64,000 nt of DNA from Thermosipho melanesiensis BI429 (GCF_000016905.1 NC_009616.1:496001-560000), one strand, 5' to 3'; shown: positions 29,132-41,580, counted from the first letter of the stretch. Numbers and translations are program-made. Notes: generated from the sequence alone by a model not told the origin.

Positions 29132-30323
29132 CTTCCACCTCTATTGGTATAATAATTTTAAAAGTTGTCCCTTCATCTTTTTTACTTTCCAAAAATATAG
29201 CACCATTTAATACTTTAGTCACAAGATGATGGACTATACTTAGTCCTAAACCACTACCAACTCCTTTTGTTGAAAAAAATGGTTCAAATATTTTTCTTTG
29301 CAATTTCTCATCAATTCCCTTTCCATTATCCTTTATTATTATCTCCAAGTTTTTAGACTTTCTGCAAGCTAAAATAGTTAATATATTATTATCAGATTTA
29401 TCAAAAGCATGTACTACTGCATTACTTACTATGTTCATTATAATTTGGGAAATTGCCCCAGGATTTGAGTATATTTCAACATCATCTATATCTAGCACCG
29501 CTTTTATATTTTTCTCTTTTAACTTTGGTGAAAGTGTAGTAATTATATCCTCAACTAATTCCTTTATATTAATATATGACTTGTTATTTGAAATCTCATA
29601 AAAAGTTGTCTTTTTCAGACTTTTTATAAGTTGAGATATCTTTTGAGCATTCTTTATTATTATATTCACCAATTCTTTATTATCATCATCTAGCTTATTT
29701 TCCAGTTCTGTTGCAGCTGTATATATAATTCCAATTGGAGTATTCATATCATGCGCTATACTTACCATTAATTTACCAATTGCCGCAAGTTTTTCGGATG
29801 TAATGAGAGATTCTTGCGTTCTTTCAAGTTCTTTTAAATTTTCTTCTAACTCTTCGTTTGTTTCAAAAAGTTCTTCGTTTATATCCATAAGCTTCTTATT
29901 TGTCGCCAAATTCTTTAATAAAAGCAGGACTATGATGTAAAACATAAGAGAAATTGAACCAATATAAATAATCGTTAATAAAAGCCTTATATATGAAATT
30001 TCATACACAACATTTCCCAGAAATACACTTTCAAAAAATATAGGAATAGAATAGTCAAATGAAATAAAATTTCCATCGTTCTTTTCAAGCAGAAGGTTTC
30101 CGTTAAAGTTATATATCTTCACAGATAAAATTTCTTTATCCTCTATTATCACATTTAATATTTGTTCGATTCCTGATTCATCCAATAACCAAAGAGGATA
30201 TTCTAAAGACTTTGTATATGCCGTTACCTTTTCATCTATCTGCTCTTTCCAAAAGCAAAAATAAAAAAGAATTACTAAAAATGTAGCTAAACAAATTAAA
30301 ACAAGAACTATTTTTTTATTCAT
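29124..30323 (-). CDS. Sensor histidine kinase
   Basis: A 399-aa membrane kinase: helix 1 near residues 4-25, an extracytoplasmic region of about 85 residues, helix 2 near 113-138, a coiled linker, then a DHp domain with phospho-acceptor His191 (SIAHDMNTPIGI). A HATPase domain follows with N-box NIVSNAVVHAF, G1 DNGKGID and G2 GVGSGLGLSIVHHL. It overlaps both neighbours by 8 nt. The binding-protein-like sensor encoded upstream probably docks on its outer domain. Confidence 0.93.
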   Translation of the reverse strand: MNKKIVLVLICLATFLVILFYFCFWKEQIDEKVTAYTKSLEYPLWLLDESGIEQILNVIIEDKEILSVKIYNFNGNLLLEKNDGNFISFDYSIPIFFESVFLGNVVYEISYIRLLLTIIYIGSISLMFYIIVLLLLKNLATNKKLMDINEELFETNEELEENLKELERTQESLITSEKLAAIGKLMVSIAHDMNTPIGIIYTAATELENKLDDDNKELVNIIIKNAQKISQLIKSLKKTTFYEISNNKSYINIKELVEDIITTLSPKLKEKNIKAVLDIDDVEIYSNPGAISQIIMNIVSNAVVHAFDKSDNNILTILACRKSKNLEIIIKDNGKGIDEKLQRKIFEPFFSTKGVGSGLGLSIVHHLVTKVLNGAIFLESKKDEGTTFKIIIPIEVEDE

Positions 30324-31689
30324 CTAGCATATCCTCCCGGAAAGTTAAATTGTACTTTTCGTATATTCTTTCATAAGTTCCATCTTTTCGAAATTGCTTA
30401 AAAATTTTCGAAATGCTTTCGGATAAGTACTTTCCAAAAAAACTTCTCGAAAACGATAAATAATACTTAAAATACGCTATAGGCTCTGAATACTCTACAT
30501 CTATTCCAAGCTTTTTTGCGTAAAACATTCCAACACAAAAATTTGTAACAAACACGTCTATCCTTTGTTTGGAAAGTAGTTCCATACCCTTGTAATCTGA
30601 ACTAACAGGCATTAATTTATATCCAGATTTAAAAACCTTTTCATTGTATGCATATCCATTAACATATCCAAGAAATATCTTTTGACGAGGCAAGTTTTTT
30701 AAAGAGAAAAAAACATCTACACCATAACTTATTGGAACGGATGTATAATACATATACTCTTTTCTTTCATCTGTAATTATTAAAGTCATTGTACCATCAA
30801 AGGCCTTTGATTTCACAAGCTCAAGACATCTCGTCCAAGGATACTCTTTAATAATTAAATTAAAACCTAATTTTTGAAATGCCAACTTTGCTATTTCATA
30901 ATCTATCCCCTTCCAAACACCATTTTCTTTGTATTCGTATGGAGGCCATTGAATAATTGCAAAATATACTTCATTTCCCGGCGAAAATGCAGGAAATCTT
31001 TCAAATATTTCTTTGTACACAGAAGAAGTAAATATCTCTTTTAGAGCATTATCTACTATTGAGATTATTTTGTCATCTACTTTTTTTGAAAACGCAATAT
31101 ATTGCCTATATCTTTCAGTACCTAGGGGCAAAAATCTAAGGTTGTATAAATTTGCATAGTAACTTAAAATTCCTTTGTTGTAAATTACATAGTCTACTTT
31201 ATCCGATAAAAGAGCATTCACTGCAGCTTCTATATCTTCATAAGTTTTTTGAACTATTTGCGGTATCATTTTTTTTACCTCTTCAGCTGTTTTAGTAGAT
31301 TTAATAATACCAAATTTTTTATCTGTAAATTCTAAATTACTACTCTTAGATAAAATTCCAAGCTGCGTACTCCAAAGAGGATAATTTGTAAATTTTAAAT
31401 TCTTTGATCTATCTTCGCTTTTTGCAAGACCAATAAAAATTTGGATTTCATTACTTTTAAGAGAAGAAAGGATTTGAGAAAGATTTTTTGGCACATTATC
31501 CTTAAACTTTATCTCTATATCGTACTGTTTTAAAATCTCATTGAGTTTTTTTATAAACTCACACGCTATGCCATTCAACTGCTTATTAACCCCTATATAT
31601 TTTGCAACCACATTTTGAGGGTAGGTATATAATGTTAATGAAAAGCAAAAAATAGAAACAATTAATAACAACAAAATTAATTTTTTCAA
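30316..31689 (-). CDS. Tandem SBP_bac_3 periplasmic sensor protein
   Basis: A 457-aa exported protein with signal peptide (KKLILLLLIVSIFCFSLTLY) and two successive solute-binding domains of the SBP_bac_3 type: about 20-225 and 230-450. The second starts FAIIQWPPYEYKENGVWKG and is the better match. No transporter genes are nearby; a kinase and HD-GYP regulator are. It therefore likely senses a small solute for the kinase rather than feeding an importer. Start is TTG 31689 behind GAGGTGATATT. Confidence 0.88.
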   Translation of the reverse strand: MKKLILLLLIVSIFCFSLTLYTYPQNVVAKYIGVNKQLNGIACEFIKKLNEILKQYDIEIKFKDNVPKNLSQILSSLKSNEIQIFIGLAKSEDRSKNLKFTNYPLWSTQLGILSKSSNLEFTDKKFGIIKSTKTAEEVKKMIPQIVQKTYEDIEAAVNALLSDKVDYVIYNKGILSYYANLYNLRFLPLGTERYRQYIAFSKKVDDKIISIVDNALKEIFTSSVYKEIFERFPAFSPGNEVYFAIIQWPPYEYKENGVWKGIDYEIAKLAFQKLGFNLIIKEYPWTRCLELVKSKAFDGTMTLIITDERKEYMYYTSVPISYGVDVFFSLKNLPRQKIFLGYVNGYAYNEKVFKSGYKLMPVSSDYKGMELLSKQRIDVFVTNFCVGMFYAKKLGIDVEYSEPIAYFKYYLSFSRSFFGKYLSESISKIFKQFRKDGTYERIYEKYNLTFREDMLDE

Positions 31690-31706
31690 AATATCACCTC
31701 ATTAAT

Positions 31707-31718
31707 ATTTTAACATAT
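31707..31718 (-). promoter_or_regulatory. Putative extended -10 promoter of the sensor operon
   Basis: ATATGTTAAAAT on the minus strand (TG-n-TAAAAT), 18 nt upstream of the TTG start codon of the periplasmic sensor, just after the terminator at 31733-31764. No clear -35 box. The 12-mer is identical to those at 1327 and 42701. Confidence 0.45.
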
Positions 31719-31732
31719 TTTATTTACAAAAA

Positions 31733-31764
31733 AAATAGCTTCGGTTTTACACCGAAGCTATTTT
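31733..31764 (-). terminator. Rho-independent terminator after the amidohydrolase
   Basis: A perfect 14-bp stem (AAAATAGCTTCGGT / ACCGAAGCTATTTT) with a 4-nt loop, followed on the minus strand by a run of T. It lies 13 nt past the amidohydrolase stop codon. Confidence 0.93.
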
Positions 31765-31777
31765 CCCCTGAAAGTTG

Positions 31778-32917
31778 TTACTCTCTATATACAACTTTTC
31801 CTTCAATAAATACCATTTCAGCTTTGGCCCTAAAATCAAAAGGATGTGTATTCCAAACTACAATATCTGCATCCTTTCCCTTTTCTAAAGATCCTACCCT
31901 ATTATCAATTTTTAGTATTTTTGCTGGATTTATAGTAAGCATTTTCAGAAGATCTTCTTCTTTTGCACCGTATCTAAGAGCGGTAGCAGCTTGTATGTTC
32001 GCATGTTCAAGATGAATAACAGGATGATCACACATCAATGCAGCGAGTATTCCATGCTCGTTTATTATTTTTATAGCTTCATAAGTCATATCAATAAGTT
32101 CAAGCTTTGTTCTAAAACCAAATAGTGGTCCTAACACCACAGGTATTTTCTTTTGTTTTAAAAAGTTTGCTATCTTATATCCCTCTGTAGCATGTTCAAT
32201 AACTATGTCAAAATTAAACTCTTCTGCTATTCTAATTGCAGTTACAATATCATCCGCTCTATGTGCATGACACCTTGCGGGAATTTCTCTTTTTAGAACT
32301 TTTACACCTATTTCCAACTTAAAATCAATTGGTGTTTTTGGATCTTCTTCCCTTTTCTTCATATAATCTTTTACCCTTGTAAAATATTCCCTAATAACTG
32401 CCGCAACACCCAATCTCGTCGTAGGCATTTTCCCCTTTGAACCATATACCCTTTTCGGGTTCTCACCAAACGCCATCTTTAACCCCGCAGGTTGTCGTAT
32501 AACCATTTCATCTACAATGTCTGACTTAAATTTTAGTATAAACCCCTGACCACCAATAGGATTTGCACTTCCAGGTACTACCATAGCAGTCGTAACACCG
32601 CCAGATAACGCCCTTCTTATTGCACTATCGCCTGGATAAAACGCATCGAGTGCTCTTACATGTGGGGTTAATGGCTCTGAATATTCATTTCCATCTTGAT
32701 AATAAAATTCACCTACCCCTTCTTCAAAGACACCAATATGAGAATGGGCGTCAATAAATCCTGGAAAAATGTATCTTCCACTTACATCAATAACCTCAGC
32801 ATCTTTCACCTCAATATTCTCACCAATTTCTTTTATTATTCCACCATCAATCAAAATATCCCCTTTAAATGGTTTGTTTGTTATTGGATAAATTGTTCCG
32901 TTTTTCAACAACACCAT
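31778..32917 (-). CDS. Amidohydrolase, imidazolonepropionase-like
   Basis: A 379-aa metal-dependent amidohydrolase (COG1228-like). The start is ATG 32917 behind GGAGGTGA. Visible: FPGFIDAHSHIGVFEEGVG (metal-binding HSH), CHAHRADD, IEHATEG, a late MCDHPV, and the closing GSLEKGKDADIVVW segment of the family. Substrate is unknown; no histidine-degradation genes are near. It appears to be a single-gene unit between two strong terminators. Confidence 0.85.
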   Translation of the reverse strand: MVLLKNGTIYPITNKPFKGDILIDGGIIKEIGENIEVKDAEVIDVSGRYIFPGFIDAHSHIGVFEEGVGEFYYQDGNEYSEPLTPHVRALDAFYPGDSAIRRALSGGVTTAMVVPGSANPIGGQGFILKFKSDIVDEMVIRQPAGLKMAFGENPKRVYGSKGKMPTTRLGVAAVIREYFTRVKDYMKKREEDPKTPIDFKLEIGVKVLKREIPARCHAHRADDIVTAIRIAEEFNFDIVIEHATEGYKIANFLKQKKIPVVLGPLFGFRTKLELIDMTYEAIKIINEHGILAALMCDHPVIHLEHANIQAATALRYGAKEEDLLKMLTINPAKILKIDNRVGSLEKGKDADIVVWNTHPFDFRAKAEMVFIEGKVVYRE

Positions 32918-32959
32918 CTTCTCACCTCCAAAAATATTATACCATATTGTTAGCAAAAC

Positions 32960-32997
32960 AAACAAATCCCCCTCTTCTTTTAGAGGGGGATTTGTTT
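32960..32997 (-). terminator. Rho-independent terminator after rpoC
   Basis: A perfect 16-bp stem (AAACAAATCCCCCTCT / AGAGGGGGATTTGTTT) with loop TCTTTT, and T-rich sequence beyond on the minus strand. It starts in the rpoC stop codon and ends the rplJL-rpoBC transcript. Confidence 0.95.
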
Positions 32998-35900
32998 ATG
33001 CCATTTTTTCTTTTTGAGCAAGCCTCGGCGTCTCTTCTATTTGAATATTTGCAAACATATCCAGACCTGTTCCTGCGGGGATTAGTTGCCCAACAATTAC
33101 GTTTTCCTTTAATCCCAAGAGATGATCTACTGATCCCTCTATTGCTGCTTCCGTTAACACTTGTGGTGTTTGTTGGAAACTTGCCGCACTTAACCAACCA
33201 ACTCTTTCAAGCGAAGCCTTTGTAATCCTAAGCAATCTTCTTCTGTATTTTATAGGCTCTTTTGGAAGAATCTGGTAAGTAACTATCTCTCCATCACCAT
33301 TTTTTACAATAATTTCTTTGATACCAGATTTTATAGCCTTTTCCAATATTTCTTCCGTAACTTCAACACCTTCAGGGGCTATTTCCACAATTTCTCCATT
33401 TTCGTCTTCCGCTATTAGATGTTGATGTAATATTTTTCCAATCACGCGTTTCCTATTTGTTTCAACGTGTACATTTTCTTCTAAAATCTGTTTGTTAATT
33501 CTTTTAACCATTTGAAGCCTTAAAAGATCTCCTGGTAAGTAATCTGTATCTCCTGGATCGATTACTTCTACTTTGTCAAGCATTTGTTTTATTATAATCT
33601 CAAAATGTTTATCGTGAATATCAACACCCTGTTCCACATAGACCTTTTTGATTTCCTTCAATAGATACAACGCCGTTGTATCCACATCTAGTGTTTCAAG
33701 TATCTTTCTAGGTCTAATTGCACCAGTTGATAGCGATTGACCAGGAAGTATTTTTTGCCCTTTATTTACTGAAACCTTCACTTTTGTTGGTATATCATAT
33801 TCGTGGATGTCTCCTGCTTCATCTTCTATGTACACCTTTTTCTTTCCTGTTTCATCTTCTACTATATCTTTTACATATCCTTTCACCCTTGAAAATATAC
33901 CTTCAGGTTCTTTTAATTTCTTCCTTGCCTCAAATAGTTCTTCCGCTCTTGGAAGCCCTTGTGTGATATCTGCAGTTGTTGCAATACCACCTGTATGGAA
34001 TGTTCTCATAGTAAGTTGAGTACCTGGTTCACCTATTGATTGTGCCGCAACAACACCAACAGCTTCTCCTACACCTATAATTTTATGGTTGGAAAGATCC
34101 ATTCCGTAACACTTTGAACAAACGCCATGTTCAGCTTCACACGTGAGCACGGATCTTACAATAATTTCTGGTCTTACCTGTACGGATTCAACGTTATGTC
34201 CTTCTAAAATTTTTGCAGTAGTTGGCATTATCAATTCCTCATCTACTACTAGTTGTTTTATATCTTTTTGACTTACCACTGTTTCCACAGAAACTTTTCC
34301 TACAATTGGATATTCTTTCACTGTTAATTTTTCAAGCCCTGAATTTTTAGCCTTTCTAATTATATCCCAATTCACTTCTGTTCCTTCATCGTAATGTACA
34401 CCATCGTAAATAAAGTCTGTAATTAACTCACAATAATTTTCCGGAAGTTCAGGATTTGTAAGATTAATTTCAAGCTCTCTTGAAACTGGTATTCTAACGG
34501 AATAATTCCCCAAGAATTTTGCATCATCATCATCGATCATTGTATCTCTGGTGTATTCTTTACCATTTTCTGGATTTACTAATACACTATTTGTTTTTGG
34601 ATCGTATACATCTTTTGCAAGGACCCTACCAAATAAGAAATCTTCTAACTTTTCAACTGTTAATCCATCACTACTCTTTAACACGGTTGCCCTTACTCCG
34701 TTTTCAGTACCACAGTCAGTTGTAGTTATTACAACAGATTGAGCCACATCTACAAGTCTTCTTGTCAAATAACCAGCAGAACTTGTTCTAAGAGCTGTAT
34801 CTGCAGAACCTTTTCTTGCACCGTGTGTACTAATGAAGAATTCCAAAACAGAAAGCCCTTCTCTAAAGTTTGAAATAATTGGAATCTCGATTGTTCTTCC
34901 AGAAGGATCAGCCATTAGACCACGCATACCAGCAAGTTGTTTAAGTTGGTCTTTGTTACCCCTCGCCCCAGAATCTACCATTATATACACTGGGTTAAAT
35001 GGATCTTTTCCTATGTATTCAAATGTAGCATCTTGCACCTTTTCAGTTGCATCTGCCCAAATCTTTATTGTTTCTCTGTATCTTTCTTCATCGGAAAGAA
35101 ATCCTAATGCAAATAATTCTTCTACTTCTGATATCTTCTTCTTTGCTTCATCTATTATTCTTCGCCTTTCTGGGGAAATGTAAAAATCGGTTATACTTAC
35201 CGTAAGCCCTGATATCGTAGCATAGTGGAACCCTAAATCTTTTATATCATCCAATAGATCAGCGGTTCTATCAACACCGTATTTCTTAAACGTCTTATAT
35301 ACTAAGTCTTTTATTGCGCCTTTGCCATAAGTTTTGTTATAATCTCTAAATTCTCTTGGAACGATATTTGCAAATACTAATCTTCCATATGTGGTTTTTA
35401 TAACTCTGTCATCAACTTTTACCAATATTGGATCGTGAAGCCTTATATGACCAAATTCATATGCAAGTTCTGCTTCATCAATGGAAGAAAATTTCCATTT
35501 TATGTTTTCTTTTTGAACCTTATCATAATCTTTTCCAACCATTGTAAGATAATAGACACCTGCAACAATATCTTTACCAGGCATAGATATTGGTTTTCCA
35601 TGTGCAGGTGAAATTATGTTGTATCTTGAAAGCATCAAGAATTTTGCCTCAGCCTGTGCTGCAGCAGACAATGGCACATGAACAGCCATTTGGTCCCCAT
35701 CAAAGTCTGCGTTAAATGGTGGACACACAAGTGGATGAAGTTGTATTGCATTACCTTCAATTAACTTTGGTTCAAATGCCTGAAGTGACATCCTATGCAA
35801 TGTAGGTGCCCTATTTAGAAGGACCGGGTGACCCTTTATTATTTCTTCAAGTACTTCATATGCTTGAGGCATTTCCTTTTCAATAATTGCCTTTTTCATC

Positions 35901-37945
35901 TTCCTAGCAGTTTTACTTGTTTCATCATCTTTATTTAAGAGTTCCGCCAATACAAATGGCTTGAATAATTCCATAGCCATTTTCTTTGGAAGCCCACATT
36001 CATGAATCTTTAGATGAGGCCCAACGACTATTACAGCACGTCCAGAATAGTCCACACGCTTACCAAGTAGATTTCTTCTAAACCTTCCTTTTTTACCTTT
36101 AAGCAGGTCTGTTAGTGATTTTAATGCCCTTCCATTTCTATCCGTTACAGCTTTTCCCATTCTTCCATTGTATATTAGACTATCTACTGCTTCTTGTAGC
36201 ATCCTTTTTTCGTTTTTTATAATTATCTCCGGAGAATTCATTTCATAAAGTTTTTTCAATCTGTTGTTTCTGTTTATAACCCTTCTGTACAAATCATTCA
36301 AATCTGTAGTGGCAAACCTTCCACCTTCGACCTGTATCATCGGTCTAATGTCAGGTGGAACAACTGGAATAGCTTCAAGTATCATCCATTCAGGTTTCGT
36401 TTCGCTCTTTAACAAATCTTTTACAATTTTTAATCTTCTAAGAAGTTTTTTTGCCCTTCCACTGCTTTTAGAGACCTTTTTTAATTCTGATTCGATTTCT
36501 GCTTTCAACTTTTCAAGATCTAATTTTTGTAAAAGCTTCTTTATAGCAGAGGCTCCAGAATCCGCCTCAATTTTATCATTATACAGCGTTCTATACGCAC
36601 TATATTGGTGATCAGTTATTATATCACCTATCTTTAGCCCTGTCTCAACAGAAACTTCATCATCAATTTCTGTGATTACCACTATGGGTCTATCATTTTC
36701 AACTTCCGATTCTGCTGTAAACATTGCAGGATAATGTTGCTCGAAAATTTTGTACTCATCAAGTGTTAAATACTCATCTTCAAATAAAAATCTATCTGCT
36801 ATTGTTTGACCTTCTGAAATTTCATCACCATCTTTTACGTAAACAAATGCCCCTTCAAATAATGGATAATGCTTTTCCTCCACAACATTTTCTACATACA
36901 CACTTCCACTTGTTAATACCTCGTACTTTCCATCTTCTAGAGGTCTTACATTAAGTTCCTTTCCAAAGCTTATATTCCCACTAACAGATGCTATTACAGC
37001 TGGTAAAACTGTTCCATTTGTTAATTGATCACCTTTTTTTACCTTGCTATTATTAGGAACTACAGGTTTAACACCATATGGCAACGAGAAGGTAACTGGC
37101 ATATCTTTACTTGTTGTTAAAGGCTTTATTGTAATGGTATTCGATATTTCATCTATCTCAACTGTTCCATCAAAAGGAGCATAAATTGGGTCAATTTGCA
37201 TTTCCGAAACAATCTCATCACCTTGGTTCACATAATCCCCATTTTTTACATTCAAAACCATTCCATTGTATACCCTATGCTCTGCTCTTGAGATCTTTCT
37301 AACATCTACCCAAGTAATTTCTCTGTCAGTATGTGTCTTTTCGTGTCTTATTTTTACTTCACCAGATATACTACTTATTACAGGAGCTACAGGTGATTTA
37401 ATAATAACTCCAGGCATAACTTCAAAATCCAATTTTTGATTGTATATTTCATATTCTGTTTGATAAAGTAACGAACCCTTTATGAAATCTGTATCTTTGG
37501 GATTAGTTACTATCAATATCTTCTCTATTATTCTTTTACCACCGTAATATATTACATTCTCCAACTCTTTTGCCTGAATACCAAGAAGTGATGAAAGTAT
37601 ACTTGGACTACTTTTTAAATACCAAACATGGACCACAGGAGCAAATAAGTCAATATGCCCCATTCGTTTTCTTCTTGCTTCTTTTGATTCTACTCTAACT
37701 CCACATCTTTCACATACTGTACCTTCATACTTCTTTCCTTTATACTTTCCACAAGCACATTCGTAGTCTTTCGTAGGACCAAATATCTTTTCACAAAATA
37801 GCCCATCCTTTTCTGGTTTAAAGGTTCTATAGTTTATGGTTTCGGGTTTTTTGACCTCACCACTTGACCAGCTTCTTATTACTTCTGGCGAGGCAACTTT
37901 AACCGTAACTTTAGAAATTTTTCTCTTAAAAGTTGAACCCATCAT
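32996..37945 (-). CDS. rpoC: RNA polymerase beta' subunit
   Basis: The catalytic clamp subunit of RNA polymerase, 1649 aa. N-terminal zinc site [20 protein letters not shown]; catalytic metal loop [12 protein letters not shown]; second zinc site with TDCG and [13 protein letters not shown]; trigger-loop region near [12 protein letters not shown]. The stretch between the first zinc site and the catalytic core is long, as in Thermotogales, consistent with inserted sandwich-barrel hybrid motifs. ATG 37945 follows AAGGAGG and lies 19 nt after rpoB. Confidence 0.99.
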   Translation of the reverse strand: MMGSTFKRKISKVTVKVASPEVIRSWSSGEVKKPETINYRTFKPEKDGLFCEKIFGPTKDYECACGKYKGKKYEGTVCERCGVRVESKEARRKRMGHIDLFAPVVHVWYLKSSPSILSSLLGIQAKELENVIYYGGKRIIEKILIVTNPKDTDFIKGSLLYQTEYEIYNQKLDFEVMPGVIIKSPVAPVISSISGEVKIRHEKTHTDREITWVDVRKISRAEHRVYNGMVLNVKNGDYVNQGDEIVSEMQIDPIYAPFDGTVEIDEISNTITIKPLTTSKDMPVTFSLPYGVKPVVPNNSKVKKGDQLTNGTVLPAVIASVSGNISFGKELNVRPLEDGKYEVLTSGSVYVENVVEEKHYPLFEGAFVYVKDGDEISEGQTIADRFLFEDEYLTLDEYKIFEQHYPAMFTAESEVENDRPIVVITEIDDEVSVETGLKIGDIITDHQYSAYRTLYNDKIEADSGASAIKKLLQKLDLEKLKAEIESELKKVSKSSGRAKKLLRRLKIVKDLLKSETKPEWMILEAIPVVPPDIRPMIQVEGGRFATTDLNDLYRRVINRNNRLKKLYEMNSPEIIIKNEKRMLQEAVDSLIYNGRMGKAVTDRNGRALKSLTDLLKGKKGRFRRNLLGKRVDYSGRAVIVVGPHLKIHECGLPKKMAMELFKPFVLAELLNKDDETSKTARKMKKAIIEKEMPQAYEVLEEIIKGHPVLLNRAPTLHRMSLQAFEPKLIEGNAIQLHPLVCPPFNADFDGDQMAVHVPLSAAAQAEAKFLMLSRYNIISPAHGKPISMPGKDIVAGVYYLTMVGKDYDKVQKENIKWKFSSIDEAELAYEFGHIRLHDPILVKVDDRVIKTTYGRLVFANIVPREFRDYNKTYGKGAIKDLVYKTFKKYGVDRTADLLDDIKDLGFHYATISGLTVSITDFYISPERRRIIDEAKKKISEVEELFALGFLSDEERYRETIKIWADATEKVQDATFEYIGKDPFNPVYIMVDSGARGNKDQLKQLAGMRGLMADPSGRTIEIPIISNFREGLSVLEFFISTHGARKGSADTALRTSSAGYLTRRLVDVAQSVVITTTDCGTENGVRATVLKSSDGLTVEKLEDFLFGRVLAKDVYDPKTNSVLVNPENGKEYTRDTMIDDDDAKFLGNYSVRIPVSRELEINLTNPELPENYCELITDFIYDGVHYDEGTEVNWDIIRKAKNSGLEKLTVKEYPIVGKVSVETVVSQKDIKQLVVDEELIMPTTAKILEGHNVESVQVRPEIIVRSVLTCEAEHGVCSKCYGMDLSNHKIIGVGEAVGVVAAQSIGEPGTQLTMRTFHTGGIATTADITQGLPRAEELFEARKKLKEPEGIFSRVKGYVKDIVEDETGKKKVYIEDEAGDIHEYDIPTKVKVSVNKGQKILPGQSLSTGAIRPRKILETLDVDTTALYLLKEIKKVYVEQGVDIHDKHFEIIIKQMLDKVEVIDPGDTDYLPGDLLRLQMVKRINKQILEENVHVETNRKRVIGKILHQHLIAEDENGEIVEIAPEGVEVTEEILEKAIKSGIKEIIVKNGDGEIVTYQILPKEPIKYRRRLLRITKASLERVGWLSAASFQQTPQVLTEAAIEGSVDHLLGLKENVIVGQLIPAGTGLDMFANIQIEETPRLAQKEKMA

Positions 37946-37964
37946 TTTCCCTCCTTATGGGGCA

Positions 37965-40900
37965 TTATAACTTTTCAATGTCAATTTCGTTACCTTCATC
38001 GTCGTATACTCTGACATCTAGTGCAATTCCTCTTAGTTCTCTTACAAGAACCTTGAAACTTTCGGGAAGACCTGGTTCTGGAATATTCTTACCCTTCATT
38101 ATCGCCTTGTAAACTTCATTCCTTCCCCTAATATCATCACTCTTTACTGTAAGCATTTCATTTAGTGTGTGTGCAGCTCCATATGCTTCAAGTGCCCAAA
38201 CTTCCATTTCACCAAATCTTTGACCTCCAAACTGTGCTTTTCCACCCAATGGCTGTTGGTGAATGAGAGAATATGGCCCTGTTGACCTTGCGTGTATTTT
38301 GTCTCTTGCTATGTGTATGAGTTTCATTACATACATATATCCAACCAATATTGGATGATCAAATTCTTTACCAGTTCTACCATCTCTTAATATAACTTTA
38401 CCACTTGGATTTTCTTCAAAATCTCCCATCTCAAGTCCAAATTTTTTTCTCGCCTTATAAAGTTCAGGTAAAATATCTCCTTCTTTTGCACCATCAAACA
38501 CAGGAGTTGCAAACCATCTGTTTGTAAGCATAGCAAGCCATCCAAGGCTTGTTTCCAATATCTGTCCCACATTCATACGCGATGGAACTCCAAGAGGACT
38601 CAATACAACCTGTATAGGCGTCCCATCTGGTAAAAACGGCATATCCTCTTTTGGTAATATTTTAGAAACAACACCTTTATTTCCGTGTCTTCCAGCTAAT
38701 TTATCTCCAACTTCAAGTGGTTTTCTAATGGCAACATATACCCTTATCAGTTTATTTACACCTGGTCCTAAATCACCGTCTTTTTCTTTGTCAAATACGT
38801 GTACTGCAATTACCCTTCCTTCAATACCATGAGGCACCCTTAAAGAAGTATCTTTTACCTCTTTACCTTTTTCACCGAATACGGATCTTATAATCTTTTC
38901 TTCTGGTGTTGTATCACTCTCGCTTTTTGGTGTTACTTTACCAACAAGGATATCCGTCTCTTGAACATAAGCACCTATTCTTATTATCCCATCTTCATCT
39001 AAATTTCTAAGTTTTTCTTTACTTACGTTTGGAATATCTGGAGTAATTTCTTCAGGCCCCAACCTTGTATCTCTTGCCGTTGTTTCATAAACTTCTATAT
39101 GAATAGATGTATATGTTTCTTTTTCAAGAAGTTCTTCACTTATTAATATAGCATCTTCAAAATTGTATCCTTCCCATGGTACAAACGCAACTAAAACGTT
39201 TTTACCCAATGCAAGTTCACCCATATCTGTTGCAGGACCATCTGCTATTGGTTCATCCTTTTTCACTATTTCCCCAACATTAACAATTGGTCTTTGGTTT
39301 ATACAAGTATCTTGGTTTGTTCTCGTAAATTTCAAAAGCTCATAAATGTCTAACATTGGATTTCCCATTGAATCATACATTTCTTTTCCGTTTTCATCTA
39401 TTCTATGAATTACTATTTTTTGAGCATCGACTTTTTTTACAATACCATCGTGCTTTGCAAGAATTAACGTACCTGAATATTTTGCTGCTTCCCATTCCAT
39501 TCCAGTTCCAACTCTCGGAGCTTCCGTTTCAATTAATGGAACTCCTTGTCTTTGCATGTTAGAACCCATTAATGCCCTGTTTGCATCATCGTGTTCCAAG
39601 AATGGGATCAAAGATGTAGATACACTAACAATTTGGTTTGGGGCAACATCTATAAATTGAACGTTATTTTTGTTAACATACAAAACCTTTTCTTCATACC
39701 TTACAGTAACATTTTCCGGAATTATATTTCCTTTTTCATCTATTGGAATTGTAGATGGAGCAATTTTGTAATTTTCTTCCTCATCTGCGGTTAAATACAC
39801 AATTTCATTTGTCACCTTACCCTTTACTACTTTAACGTAAGGTGTAATTAAAAATCCAAATTTATCTATTGATGAATAAACTGAAAGAGAAGTAATAAGC
39901 CCGATGTTGGCACCTTCTGGTGTTTCAATTGGACACATCCTTCCATAATGCGAGTGGTGTACGTCACGCACTTCGAATCTTGCACGTTCTCTTTTCAAAC
40001 CTCCAGGCCCAACTGCCGTTAACCTTCTTTTGTGTGTCAATTCTGCAAGTGGATTTGTTTGATCCATAAACTGAGACAATGGATTGGTTGCAAAGAAAGA
40101 ATTAATAGTTGCAATTATTGATTTAACATTAATTAAACTTTGGACAGATATTTTATCTAAAGAAGTATATGTTGCAAGTTTTTCTTGAATCATAAATACT
40201 GCTTTTGAAAATGCCCTTTCAAACTCTATTCTAATTAATTCACCAACTGTTCTAACCCTTTTATTACCAAGATGGTCCTTGGTATCCATCGTACCTGGGT
40301 GTTTATCTATCTCAATTAAATTTCTTGATGCAAGCACTATGTCCATTGGCGTTAATACATTTGAAGTTTCGTCGTACTTTACTTCTTCAACTCCTTGAGG
40401 ATCCTTTCCCTCAACTTCTATCAAATACTTTCTATACGCTTCTTCAAGTCTATTGTTCATTTTAAATCTTCCTACTTCTGAAAGTTCAAATCTTTCTTCG
40501 TTAAAATAAAGATTCCTAAGAAAGATTTTAGCGGCATTAATTCTTGGAAGCTCACCAGGTCTTAATTTTCTAAATATTTCTATATATGCCCTGTTTTCTT
40601 CTATATTTTCCCCGTATACGTGATTGAGTTTTTCTAATGTGTTCACAGCATATCTATGTGCCACTTTAATCTTTTGTATATCGCTGTTTTCAAGTTTTTC
40701 TATAAGCCCTTGGGTAATCACGTCACCTCTTTTTGCAATAAGCCCTCCATTTTTTGTCTTTACATCTTCAAGGATAATAAGCCCCTCGGAATGTTGTAAT
40801 GTATATTCGTCTTCAACATCTATCCAATATGGGAATAATGATAACAATTCCAAATCTTCACTGTAACCTAACGCCTTTAAAAGCAAAAAGAGATTTATTC

Positions 40901-41483
40901 TTCTTTTTCTATCAATTCTTGCATAGAATACTTCATCATTTAGATTGAGAAGGATCTCAAGCCATGCACCTCTTACTGGTAAAAAATGTGCAACATATAT
41001 GGGTTTTGTCCCACTTGTTTTTTTTGCTTCTTCAACAAAGTAAATCCCAGGACTTCTAACAAGTTGGTTAACTACAACCCTTTCCGCTCCGTTGATTATG
41101 AAGGTGGTTCTTGGAGTCATATAAGGAATATAGCCCAAAAAGGCTTCTTCTTCTATCATCTCGTTGGTACTGTTATCTGTAATACGCACGGTTGTGTATA
41201 CAGGAACCGTATAAGTAAGTAATCTTTCCTTACATTCTTGGACAGTATTTTGAGGTTCGCCAATTCTTACAGAAACAAACTCCAGGGAAAAACCTTTTTC
41301 CTTTCTTAAGTCAGATTTTGAGGATGTTATTGGAGAGAATTTTTTAAGAACCTTTAGTATCCCATTCTCGAGGAAATCTTGGTAAGATTTTGTTTGGATT
41401 TCCACAAGATTGGGAACTGGGATAGGTGTTTGGACCCTTTCAAAAGAATATCGGGTCCTTTTTCCTCTTTTAATTTCTTTCAT
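37965..41483 (-). CDS. rpoB: RNA polymerase beta subunit
   Basis: The beta subunit, 1172 aa. Conserved segments include [20 protein letters not shown] in the rifampicin pocket, [20 protein letters not shown], and [12 protein letters not shown]. In E. coli numbering the residue at Ser531 is Thr and Asn518 is Thr, so drug binding may differ slightly; this is only a position-by-position reading. It is shorter than many proteobacterial versions. It has its own promoter (41520-41547) after the rplL terminator. Confidence 0.99.
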   Translation of the reverse strand: MKEIKRGKRTRYSFERVQTPIPVPNLVEIQTKSYQDFLENGILKVLKKFSPITSSKSDLRKEKGFSLEFVSVRIGEPQNTVQECKERLLTYTVPVYTTVRITDNSTNEMIEEEAFLGYIPYMTPRTTFIINGAERVVVNQLVRSPGIYFVEEAKKTSGTKPIYVAHFLPVRGAWLEILLNLNDEVFYARIDRKRRINLFLLLKALGYSEDLELLSLFPYWIDVEDEYTLQHSEGLIILEDVKTKNGGLIAKRGDVITQGLIEKLENSDIQKIKVAHRYAVNTLEKLNHVYGENIEENRAYIEIFRKLRPGELPRINAAKIFLRNLYFNEERFELSEVGRFKMNNRLEEAYRKYLIEVEGKDPQGVEEVKYDETSNVLTPMDIVLASRNLIEIDKHPGTMDTKDHLGNKRVRTVGELIRIEFERAFSKAVFMIQEKLATYTSLDKISVQSLINVKSIIATINSFFATNPLSQFMDQTNPLAELTHKRRLTAVGPGGLKRERARFEVRDVHHSHYGRMCPIETPEGANIGLITSLSVYSSIDKFGFLITPYVKVVKGKVTNEIVYLTADEEENYKIAPSTIPIDEKGNIIPENVTVRYEEKVLYVNKNNVQFIDVAPNQIVSVSTSLIPFLEHDDANRALMGSNMQRQGVPLIETEAPRVGTGMEWEAAKYSGTLILAKHDGIVKKVDAQKIVIHRIDENGKEMYDSMGNPMLDIYELLKFTRTNQDTCINQRPIVNVGEIVKKDEPIADGPATDMGELALGKNVLVAFVPWEGYNFEDAILISEELLEKETYTSIHIEVYETTARDTRLGPEEITPDIPNVSKEKLRNLDEDGIIRIGAYVQETDILVGKVTPKSESDTTPEEKIIRSVFGEKGKEVKDTSLRVPHGIEGRVIAVHVFDKEKDGDLGPGVNKLIRVYVAIRKPLEVGDKLAGRHGNKGVVSKILPKEDMPFLPDGTPIQVVLSPLGVPSRMNVGQILETSLGWLAMLTNRWFATPVFDGAKEGDILPELYKARKKFGLEMGDFEENPSGKVILRDGRTGKEFDHPILVGYMYVMKLIHIARDKIHARSTGPYSLIHQQPLGGKAQFGGQRFGEMEVWALEAYGAAHTLNEMLTVKSDDIRGRNEVYKAIMKGKNIPEPGLPESFKVLVRELRGIALDVRVYDDEGNEIDIEKL

Positions 41484-41519
41484 CCTATCACCTCAGTTAG
41501 AAAAATTTAGGGGGGTAAA

Positions 41520-41547
41520 ATTATACCAATTATATATTAAAACACAA
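41520..41547 (-). promoter_or_regulatory. Promoter of rpoBC
   Basis: Minus strand: TTGTGT (41547-41542), 16-nt spacer ending in TTGG, TATAAT (41525-41520). The TGG before TATAAT makes it an extended -10. The -35 box sits in the T-tract of the rplL terminator, so termination and re-initiation overlap. Confidence 0.75.
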
Positions 41548-41550
41548 AAA

Positions 41551-41580
41551 AACCCCATACACAACACTGTGTACGGGGTT
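41551..41580 (-). terminator. Terminator/attenuator between rplL and rpoB
   Basis: A 13-bp stem with one A-C mismatch (AACCCCATACACA / TGTGTACGGGGTT) and a short loop, followed on the minus strand by seven T. It lies 38 nt past the rplL stop. It probably reduces read-through from the more abundant L7/L12 mRNA into rpoBC. Confidence 0.85.
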
